Origin: CAWKDC01 sp044445605
GTDB lineage: Bacteria; Pseudomonadota; Gammaproteobacteria; JABCZS01
DNA length: 19,700 nucleotides
Reading direction: 5' to 3'
Assembly (NCBI GenBank): GCA_044445605.1
Contig: JBIOEA010000035.1
Span: 1 to 19,700 of the forward strand
Under the pieces are notes generated by a model. The model was given only the letters and a program-made list of their open reading frames with translations, did no database searches and had not been told where the DNA came from. The position numbers and the translations under genes were made by a program. This document shows positions 13,769 to 19,700 of the stretch, piece after piece (positions within the stretch are counted from its first letter, which is position 1; each line of letters starts with the position of its first letter).

Positions 13769-15364
13769 TTGATTATTAACATTGACCAGGTACTGGCTTT
13801 TTTTGAAGGCGTAGCCCTGATTGCTTCTCCATGTATCCTCCCTGTATTGCCATTGATTCTCTCAACATCGATTGACGGAGGAAAGGCGCGCCCAATGGGT
13901 ATTATTGCAGGCTTTATCCTATCTTTTTGTTTATTTGCATTTTTCTCCCGATGGCTTGTTTCTGCCATTGGCATTAATCTGGATGATATTAAATATGCTT
14001 CGCTGATTTTGCTATCCCTATTAGGTTTTGTGATGTTATCGACAAGGTTATCTGAAAAATTCAGCGCCATGACGCAGGGTATTGCCAATGTGGGGAATCG
14101 GTTTTCTGGTAATAATGAAGGTGGGTTTCTCAGCGGATTAGGGATTGGTGCTTTAATTGGATTTATTTGGACACCTTGTGCTGGCCCTATTTTAGCGGCT
14201 GTGCTAGTGCAAGTGATTCGCCAGCAAAATAATGTAAGTGGATTTATCACATTATTATTTTTCTCGATAGGCGTGGGGCTGCCCATGTTAATCGTCGCCT
14301 TAACGGGAAGGGCGCTCATGGACAAGTTTTCCTTTTTTAAGGTTCATGCGCAGGCACTTCGCAAATCCTTAGGAGCAATTATTTTAGTATCAGTTGCATT
14401 CATTGCCTCGGGCACTGATCCTCAACGTTTAATTTCTTGGCACGATAAAACAGGAGCGAAGATGACGACGCAAAGCAATGGTTTGATCAATGGGTTATCT
14501 CACCCTTATCCTGCGCCTGGTTTCTCAGGGGTTGAGACATGGCTGAATAGCTCGCCGTTGACCATGGAGTCACTCAAGGGCAAAGTGGTGCTGATTGATT
14601 TCTGGACTTATTCGTGCATCAATTGTGTCCGTACGTTGCCCTATATGAAAGCATGGGACCATGAGTACCGCGACAAGGGTTTAGTGATCGTGGGTGTCCA
14701 TGCACCGGAATTCGAGTTTGAAAAAAACACCGATAACATTAAAAGTGCGATTGCCAAAAATCATATTGAGTATCCCGTGGCTGTGGACAACAAACTGTTT
14801 ACGTGGGATGCCTTTCATAACCGTTATTGGCCTGCGCAGTACCTGATCAATAAAGAAGGAGAAGTGGTGTATACGCATTTTGGCGAAGGTGATGATGATA
14901 TTACGGAACATAATATTAAAACATTGCTTGGGATTTCAGGGGCCAAGATGGCAAGTCATGGCATTGAAGAAATGACATTACATGTTGATCAATCGCCTGA
15001 AACCTATCTGGGTGATATGCGGAGAGAGCGTTTCAGTACAATAAGCGCTGAGCAGGCGCTGCCATTGCATCATTGGAGTGCTCAAGGATTATGGACGGTG
15101 GAATCAGAACGAATCATTTCTGCGTCGGCTGATGCAACACTTTGGTTCCATTTTAAAGCTCAAAAAGTATTCCTCGTGATGGGAACGAGTACAGGGAAGC
15201 CCATTAAAATCACATTAATACTGAATGGTAAGCCTGCAGGCGAGATCACTGTTGATAAACATACGTTGTATCAGCTTGTGAATCAGAAAGAGTTCCAGAG
15301 CGGTATGTTGGAAATTAAAGCCGATGCGCCAGGGTTAGAGTGTTATGCGTTTACGTTTGGGTAG
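13769..15364 (+). CDS. DipZ-type fusion: CcdA-like membrane domain plus thioredoxin domain
   Basis: This is probably a thiol-disulfide reductant exporter. The N-terminal membrane part moves electrons across the inner membrane and the periplasmic thioredoxin part passes them to protein thiols. Counted from TTG 13769, Cys22 (ASPCILPV) and Cys137 (TPCAGPI) are the paired membrane cysteines of CcdA/DsbD, within about six spans (1-215). A linker leads to a TlpA-like thioredoxin fold with WTYSCINCVR (Cys283, Cys286). About 130 further residues form a beta-rich end domain with TYLGDMRRERF, as in mycobacterial DipZ. The open frame reaches GTG 13745, but GGAGG (13759-13763) fits TTG 13769. It is divergent from the LRR-like gene. 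Confidence 0.85.
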   Translation: MIINIDQVLAFFEGVALIASPCILPVLPLILSTSIDGGKARPMGIIAGFILSFCLFAFFSRWLVSAIGINLDDIKYASLILLSLLGFVMLSTRLSEKFSAMTQGIANVGNRFSGNNEGGFLSGLGIGALIGFIWTPCAGPILAAVLVQVIRQQNNVSGFITLLFFSIGVGLPMLIVALTGRALMDKFSFFKVHAQALRKSLGAIILVSVAFIASGTDPQRLISWHDKTGAKMTTQSNGLINGLSHPYPAPGFSGVETWLNSSPLTMESLKGKVVLIDFWTYSCINCVRTLPYMKAWDHEYRDKGLVIVGVHAPEFEFEKNTDNIKSAIAKNHIEYPVAVDNKLFTWDAFHNRYWPAQYLINKEGEVVYTHFGEGDDDITEHNIKTLLGISGAKMASHGIEEMTLHVDQSPETYLGDMRRERFSTISAEQALPLHHWSAQGLWTVESERIISASADATLWFHFKAQKVFLVMGTSTGKPIKITLILNGKPAGEITVDKHTLYQLVNQKEFQSGMLEIKADAPGLECYAFTFG

Positions 15365-15536
15365 CTTTATAATACTGATCTAGCCCCGATCTTCCGGACA
15401 CATTTTTGATTCGCTCGAAACAGCAAAAAAAAGGTGATTCAATGATCTGCCCCTCTGAATCCATGACATGATCCTCATCTTCATGCTACATACTACGGCA
15501 TTTAGTATCTCCTTGTTTCTATTAGATATACTATAT
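15365..15536. other. noncoding gap after the DipZ-like gene
   Basis: No open frame of note, no clear terminator and no RNA gene was seen. It contains an A-run (15424-15432) and two short look-alike sequences, TGATCTAGCCCC (15376) and TGATCTGCCCC (15443). Their origin is unclear. Confidence 0.5.
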
Positions 15537-15566
15537 TTGACACTCAATATTCAGTTATGTTACTAT
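15537..15566 (+). promoter_or_regulatory. promoter of the 630-aa gene
   Basis: A perfect -35 TTGACA (15537-15542) is followed by 18 bp and TACTAT (15561-15566, 4 of 6). TATAAC at 15564-15569 overlaps it. Transcription would start near 15574, about 25 nt before ATG 15598, which has its own AGGA (15586-15589). Confidence 0.5.
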
Positions 15567-15597
15567 AACAGAAGCGTCGCTCTATAGGACTATCGGC

Positions 15598-17490
15598 ATG
15601 CCAAAATTATCGCAACTCATCAACAACCCGAAACTTCAATGGATTAAAGACAATCTGACAAGACTGTCTAACGCTCCGCAGGGGTTAGATCAGATCAATG
15701 ATAGACTTCAAGATCTAGATGAAAATGAATTTCAAGCCCTATCTCAATTTTTTAGTCAATCATTCCTATTCAGTCCACCATATGATTCGCTTTATAGGAT
15801 TATCACAACCTGTATTAAGCCACAACCCACTGAGACAGAATTAGATGAGATGCTGCGCTTCTGCATACTAAAAGCTAACCTTCCAGTGGAAGGTCACATT
15901 GATTGGATAGAAATGTTTTTTGAACGATATGATTCACCGACTTATGCAGACGACGCAAACAAGCAGCAGCTTTTAAAGAAAGTTCTTTCTTTAAGCAAAG
16001 CTTCGAGGCTAACACTATATACCTTATTAAAAAAATCGCGTGAGGAAGGTAAAATAAGTCAAAAATCAATTGCTTTCTTTAACGAAATTAGTGAGAAAGA
16101 GCTGAGGATGATTTCAGATTCAGACATCATGAGACGATGCAACGCGTGTGCAGATGCACAGGCATTGATGACATTGATTCAAGAAATAATCGCAGATATG
16201 CCGCTAGCAGATGAGACGGAACGGTTTTTAAATGACTTCAAATCTAATCCAGATCCCGCTTTTATCGAAGAGATTATCAACTATCCTGTCTTTAAAGATT
16301 ACAACCGATTAAAGCATAAAAAGAGTGGCGAATTGCTTGATCGAATTCTCGAGTTAGTTGTTGCAGGCGAATATTGTGATGAACTGAACCTTGATGAATA
16401 TAAAGATAAATTTAACACACTGCTAGGTTTGGCAATCAAATACAATCGGGCTTCACTTGTGGAGCGCTTGTGTTCAAAAAATGCATTTATCTCCGAGGAT
16501 AATTTAAGTGTGTGCTATTTGACAGAAAATCTTGATATCTTCCATGTATTGATTCAATCCACTAATGATATCGAAGCAAACAATTTCATACGACGGGTTG
16601 TGCTGGATATTGCCTATCCACAGAATGCCTCAGGAAAATCACAGTTAGCACATGAAAATATGTTAATTCTTATTCTTGAGGCAAGAAAGAATATAGACCT
16701 CGGACTTTTACTGTTCAACGTGATTGGAAATGGTAGTCCAAAATTAGCACAATTAATGAGCATAATGTGCAAATATGGCGCACTACAGCAGATTGATCAC
16801 AGTCAGGGATCTCTCGTGCAATGTGCAATTAATCATGACTCACTAGAAGTCGTTCCGCTTCTCATAGCCTCAGGACTGCTGTTTGATGAAAACGTAGCTG
16901 ATCACTATGATTTAAAAAACAAGGGAGCTTGGAAACATGATCCTGTCAAGGCTAAAGAGCATGATGAGGAACTCCCGCTGATTCGAAAATCCTTATGCGA
17001 AGCATTGCACAAACTCGCTGAGAGCAAAGATGCATCCGTTGATCTGCGTAAGATGGTTAAAGAAATATTCGCCGCTAAAAAAGCTCAAGAAGCAGAAACA
17101 CAACATACTCAATGCACGCATTATACTTTTTTGACTGATTACAACACAAGGATACAATGGGGGAAAAGTCAGCAGCCTATCAGTTGGGTGCGTGGTCAGC
17201 ATGATGAATCGAAACTTTCAGAACTTATTAAAGGATGTATTGGTCAGGAGGTCGAGCTTATTGAAAAAACTGGTCCTGAATCACATGGTTTTATGAAACA
17301 TAGTGGAGAGCTCCGATATTACGGAAATGGCCAGAGTGGATTGGTTGGCGTAGGTGATTATAGATTTGGGATTTTCCAGAGAAATATTTCTGAAATTCAT
17401 CTTGTCAAGTTAAATTCTCAGAGCAAGGTATCTGGAGGATCGGATAAAGATCACAAAAACCATGGAAAACAAGGATGCACCCATCAATAA
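15598..17490 (+). CDS. unknown 630-aa protein with ankyrin-like helical repeats
   Basis: No family was recognised with certainty. The protein is mostly alpha-helical and soluble, without signal peptide. Residues 271-320 (NTLLGLAIKYNRASLVERLC, then YLTENLDIFHVLI) and 382-430 (LAQLMSIMCKYGALQQID, then LVQCAINHDSLEVVPLLIAS) have the helix-turn-helix spacing of degenerate ankyrin repeats. The last 120 residues (about 505-610) are different: rich in beta-type sequence with HYTFLTDYN and GQSGLVGVGDYRFGIFQ, ending in a Lys/His/Gly tail. ATG 15598 has AGGA 8 nt upstream and a clear promoter. An ankyrin protein of this size in a gammaproteobacterium suggests host interaction, but secretion signals cannot be verified here. 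Confidence 0.8.
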   Translation: MPKLSQLINNPKLQWIKDNLTRLSNAPQGLDQINDRLQDLDENEFQALSQFFSQSFLFSPPYDSLYRIITTCIKPQPTETELDEMLRFCILKANLPVEGHIDWIEMFFERYDSPTYADDANKQQLLKKVLSLSKASRLTLYTLLKKSREEGKISQKSIAFFNEISEKELRMISDSDIMRRCNACADAQALMTLIQEIIADMPLADETERFLNDFKSNPDPAFIEEIINYPVFKDYNRLKHKKSGELLDRILELVVAGEYCDELNLDEYKDKFNTLLGLAIKYNRASLVERLCSKNAFISEDNLSVCYLTENLDIFHVLIQSTNDIEANNFIRRVVLDIAYPQNASGKSQLAHENMLILILEARKNIDLGLLLFNVIGNGSPKLAQLMSIMCKYGALQQIDHSQGSLVQCAINHDSLEVVPLLIASGLLFDENVADHYDLKNKGAWKHDPVKAKEHDEELPLIRKSLCEALHKLAESKDASVDLRKMVKEIFAAKKAQEAETQHTQCTHYTFLTDYNTRIQWGKSQQPISWVRGQHDESKLSELIKGCIGQEVELIEKTGPESHGFMKHSGELRYYGNGQSGLVGVGDYRFGIFQRNISEIHLVKLNSQSKVSGGSDKDHKNHGKQGCTHQ

Positions 17491-17565
17491 ATTGCTTCAC
17501 TAGGCATTAACAACATCAAAACCTCAATGGATCCGGTGGGGGTTCAAAGATTAGGCGCACATCCC

Positions 17566-17598
17566 TTGACAACATAGTAAACCTGCATATAGTATACT
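17566..17598 (+). promoter_or_regulatory. promoter and palindromic operator of the SRPBCC-marR operon
   Basis: TTGACA (17566-17571, perfect), a 16-bp spacer and TATAGT (17588-17593, 5 of 6) form a strong promoter. The -10 overlaps the perfect palindrome AGTATACT (17591-17598). MarR-family proteins bind short palindromes at their own promoters, so this is the obvious candidate site for the regulator encoded by the second gene. Confidence 0.6.
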
Positions 17599-17620
17599 TG
17601 TATTCGATAGGGGATATTAT

Positions 17621-18046
17621 ATGTGGACTAGAACGTACAGCAAGACTTTTCAAGGTGTTTCAAAGAAGGCCATTTGGGGTTTGTGGATAAATATCAATGA
17701 ATGGCCTAAGTGGCATGATGATTTAGAGTCGTGCACATTGATGGGTGAATTTAAAGTGGGAAATCACTTTATGCTCAAGCCAAAGGGGATGAGGGCGGTC
17801 AAGATTATAATAACAGATATTAACGATGGTAAAAATTTCACAGATTGTACTGTTTTTCCTGGTGCTAATATGTATGATACACATGGGATGGAAGAAACCC
17901 CGGAAGGCCTGAAATTAACGAATAAATTAGTTGTAACGGGGCCGCTCAAATGGTTATGGATTAAATTGGTTGCACAACATGTTGCTGATACTATCTCAGA
18001 TGAAACAGAGGCTTTAGTTAAAGTGGCTAAGAACTCACATGTCTAA
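17621..18046 (+). CDS. SRPBCC (START/Bet v1-like) family protein
   Basis: This small cytosolic protein (141 aa) has a helix-grip fold that usually binds hydrophobic ligands (polyketide cyclase / dehydrase / lipid transport group). Visible family features are the N-terminal strand with SKTFQGVSKKAIWGLWINI, the helix start NEWPKWHDDLESC, GEFKVGNHFML and the long C-terminal amphipathic helix (about 110-138). ATG 17621 has AGGGGA about 8 nt upstream. The marR gene overlaps its end by 8 nt, so the pair is one operon. In such pairs the SRPBCC protein often handles the compound to which the regulator responds; the compound is unknown here. Confidence 0.8.
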   Translation: MWTRTYSKTFQGVSKKAIWGLWININEWPKWHDDLESCTLMGEFKVGNHFMLKPKGMRAVKIIITDINDGKNFTDCTVFPGANMYDTHGMEETPEGLKLTNKLVVTGPLKWLWIKLVAQHVADTISDETEALVKVAKNSHV

Positions 18047-18512
18047 TTTACCCTTTGGCTTTGAAAAGCCTGAAGACAGCCCTGGATTTTTGCTCTGGCA
18101 AACAACGATGATATGGCAACGTCAAATTAAGAAGGCGCTGGAGGATTATGATATTTCACATCCTCAATTTGTTATTTTGGCGACTTTGATTTGGTTTAAA
18201 GCAAATCACTACGACGCAACGCAAATATCGATTATCAACTGGACTAAATTGGATAAAATGACGGTTTCAAAATCACTAAAGAAGTTAGTGCTTATGGGGT
18301 GCGTCGAACGGGTAGAGCATGATGTGGATACGCGGATGAAAAGTGTTTTCTTGACTCGGAAGGGGAAAAACCTTATTCAAAAACTTATTCCGTTGGTTGA
18401 GGCTGTAGATGATCGATTTTTTGGAAAAACGTCGGCTCAAGAGAGAAAAAGCCTTATAAATATTTTCAACAAATTAACAGTAGAAAATAATGACCTGTCT
18501 ACCAAACGTTAA
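18039..18512 (+). CDS. MarR-family transcriptional regulator
   Basis: A winged-helix DNA-binding repressor, 157 aa. The helix-turn-helix covers about residues 60-90 (ISIINWTKLDKMTVSKSLKK), followed by LVLMGCVERVEHDVDTRMKS, where the DxDxR wing motif is typical of MarR, and VFLTRKGKNLIQKL. The N-terminal and C-terminal helices form the dimer interface. It overlaps the SRPBCC gene by 8 nt, indicating translational coupling. The palindrome at 17591-17598 over the operon's -10 is the likely binding site, so autoregulation is probable. The ligand is unknown. No terminator is visible after the stop codon. Confidence 0.9.
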   Translation: MSNLPFGFEKPEDSPGFLLWQTTMIWQRQIKKALEDYDISHPQFVILATLIWFKANHYDATQISIINWTKLDKMTVSKSLKKLVLMGCVERVEHDVDTRMKSVFLTRKGKNLIQKLIPLVEAVDDRFFGKTSAQERKSLINIFNKLTVENNDLSTKR

Positions 18513-18586
18513 AATTGACATTGCCGTTTCTTTTATCTAGCTATTCAGTCCTGATATTGCGATGTTGTTTCAAGAATGCGTTCTCA

Positions 18587-19565
18587 TTAAGACTTGCATC
18601 CTGTAGTGCTAGGGCTTTTAAGCTCAGTAATGCGATCGCCCAATTCCTTCATGTTAGTTTCTCTATTACCATCACCAAGACTTACCAATGTTGACATAAG
18701 GCCATCTGAAATATCGGTGTGATTCTCTAATATTTGGCTGACCGCATTTGCGATATTGTCTTTATCACCCGCTTCTACATGCCCGGCCAATGTTTGCAAA
18801 TCCGTTTTTAAATCAGCTTTAATTTTCTGACCAAGAGAGTTTGCTGATCCTGAGGCTGTTAACCATAGTGATTTAGTCGCGGTTGTGTTACTGCTTGAGC
18901 GGTCATTGCTCTTTATCTCTGGCTTTATTTCAGCATCTTTCTGCCTATGCTCATAAAAACTGTTCCTCAAAACCCAAAATGAATATTCAAACTCCTGCAT
19001 ACCCATCTGAACAGTCTTAAATCCATATGTGCCCTCTTTGAAACCGTGTGTTCGCATAGCGCACGTCATGTAGTCTTGTCCTTCCTTTATGGAATCATAT
19101 GAAATTAACATTCGATCTGATTCGTTATGAAAAGATTTTTCCATCAAATTCATTATCTGAAGATACACTGCTTCAATACGAGCATGCACATATTTGGAGG
19201 TCAGAAATTCCTCAGGTTTAAAATTATCGATTATTAACTTAGGGGATTCGCGATGAGTTGATGCTTCAAAACGAATCGTCCATGTGTCTGGGAAGAGTCG
19301 TGATGTAGCAATTTTTAATTCACGTTCTGTATCAGGTGTGCCAAAACCATATATTCCGTAAAGATATATAAAAAAATTCTCTCCTGAGGGGGTTTTGTTT
19401 AGTGACTTTACAGTCAAATCCATCATTGTATTCATATGGCCATTGATTCTACCTTCAGAACGTTTTTGATTAATGGCATCTTGCAGTCTTGAACTTAATT
19501 TCGTTTCATCAACACAGCTGTACTCAACTATCGCTGAGCACTGCTTAGTGTTATCCTGGTGTATA
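18587..19565 (-). pseudogene. 3' part of an unknown gene cut by the IS (first internal ATG at 19435)
   Basis: The minus-strand frame is open from the stop at 18587 up to and past the IS boundary at 19566; the first upstream stop lies inside the IS. Between the IS and ATG 19435 there are 42 further coding-looking codons (HQDNTKQCSAIVEYSCVDET onward) without any ATG, GTG or TTG. The natural start is therefore missing. If ATG 19435 were used, a 282-aa product would remain. The protein has aromatic-rich segments (FFIYLYGIYGFG, FEYSFWVLR) and a helical, Asp/Asn-rich C-terminus ending in GCKS. No family was recognised. Joined through TATA to the 5' fragment at 138-248 it makes a continuous 361-aa frame. 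Confidence 0.7.
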
Positions 19566-19585
19566 ATGACCCCCGCAATTTAGAC

Positions 19586-19614
19586 CAGACAAGTCAATAT
19601 TTTTGAGAGATAAT
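19586..19614 (+). promoter_or_regulatory. IS promoter
   Basis: CAGACA (19586-19591, 4 of 6), a 17-bp spacer and GATAAT (19609-19614, 5 of 6) sit between the left inverted repeat and orfA, the usual place for the transposase promoter. Confidence 0.45.
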
Positions 19615-19616
19615 GG

Positions 19617-19631
19617 CCTCCCCTGTGGAGG
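19617..19631 (+). promoter_or_regulatory. hairpin covering the orfA ribosome binding site
   Basis: CCTCC (19617-19621) and GGAGG (19627-19631) form a 5-bp stem with a 5-nt loop. The right arm is the Shine-Dalgarno of orfA. A transcript that includes the left arm would hide its own ribosome binding site. Such sequestration is a known way for IS elements to limit transposase made from read-through transcripts. Confidence 0.55.
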
Positions 19632-19636
19632 AAATC

Positions 19637-19700
19637 ATGGCTCGAAGAAAATGGCCAAATGCGACTAAATTTGAGATTGCCTTGTTGGCGGTCAAAAATG
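19637..19700 (+). CDS. IS3-family OrfA, N-terminal fragment
   Basis: ATG 19637, preceded by GGAGGA (19627-19632), opens a frame to the window edge encoding MARRKWPNATKFEIALLAVK. This matches the start of IS3-family OrfA proteins, whose helix-turn-helix binds the IS ends. The rest is outside the window. Confidence 0.75.
   Translation, partial: MARRKWPNATKFEIALLAVKN

Larger units (their letters stand above)
19566..19700 (+). mobile_element. 5' end of the same IS3-family element (left inverted repeat, leader, orfA start)
   Basis: The left inverted repeat ATGACCCCCGCAATTTAGAC starts here and pairs with the right repeat at 118-137. TATA at 19562-19565 is the outside flank, identical to 138-141. 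The element continues beyond the window. Its orientation is the same as the copy at the left edge. Confidence 0.85.

Noticed and set aside
13738..14325. Long minus-strand frame of 195 codons opposite the DipZ-like gene
   Set aside because: It lies wholly antisense to the conserved CcdA domain, has a composition rich in Ser, Pro, Asn and Ile typical of a shadow frame, and shows no domain.
15376..15453. TGATCTAGCCCC and TGATCTGCCCC about 67 bp apart, considered as ends of a small mobile element
   Set aside because: They are direct, not inverted, only about 11 bp, without target duplications, and the sequence between them shows no structure.
1..19700. The whole window as a simple composite transposon bounded by direct IS copies
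   Set aside because: The identical TATA flanks and the in-frame halves at the inner sides of both IS copies are not expected from two independent insertions around a cargo; a composite element would show matching duplications on its outer sides, which are not visible.

Overview
The window reads as one bacterial chromosome-like segment from a gammaproteobacterium. The housekeeping set (uup, apt, corA, D-Ala-D-Ala ligase) fits that class. The mix with coiled-coil, multi-membrane-span, ankyrin-like and LRR-like proteins of no recognisable family, an S1/P1 nuclease and a DipZ-type redox protein recalls host-associated Legionella/Coxiella relatives. The taxonomic placement is an inference from gene style, not from a marker gene. 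No rRNA, tRNA, CRISPR array or replication/partition gene was recognised.

Layout. Positions 1-137 hold the 3' end of an IS3-family element (orfB C-terminus and right inverted repeat), and 19566-19700 hold the 5' end of the same kind of element in the same orientation (left inverted repeat, promoter, SD hairpin, orfA start). Each interrupts a minus-strand reading frame: the left one cuts off a gene after about 37 codons, the right one removes the 5' end of a gene. The two halves join in frame across an identical TATA flank, so they look like one 361-aa gene split by one IS insertion. That implies that the window wraps around a circle or tandem unit, or that two paralogues were hit at the same site.

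Positions 383-5498 are accessory: a 528-aa protein with an internal duplication, a 314-aa protein that shares its C-terminal motifs, a 115-aa helical protein, and a 603-aa coiled-coil/membrane protein. Positions 5593-12377 are mostly conserved: a rhomboid protease divergent from the uup-apt operon, corA with a probably leaderless mRNA, a coiled-coil protein divergent from ddl, and ddl followed closely by a secreted S1/P1 nuclease.

Positions 12448-15364 hold a minus-strand pair (LRR/ankyrin-like protein plus DUF486 membrane protein) divergent from a DipZ-like CcdA-thioredoxin fusion. Positions 15598-18512 hold a 630-aa ankyrin-like protein and an SRPBCC-MarR operon with a palindrome at its promoter. 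Several unknown genes have their own recognisable sigma70-type promoters, some with an extended -10, so they appear to be separately expressed and not decayed.
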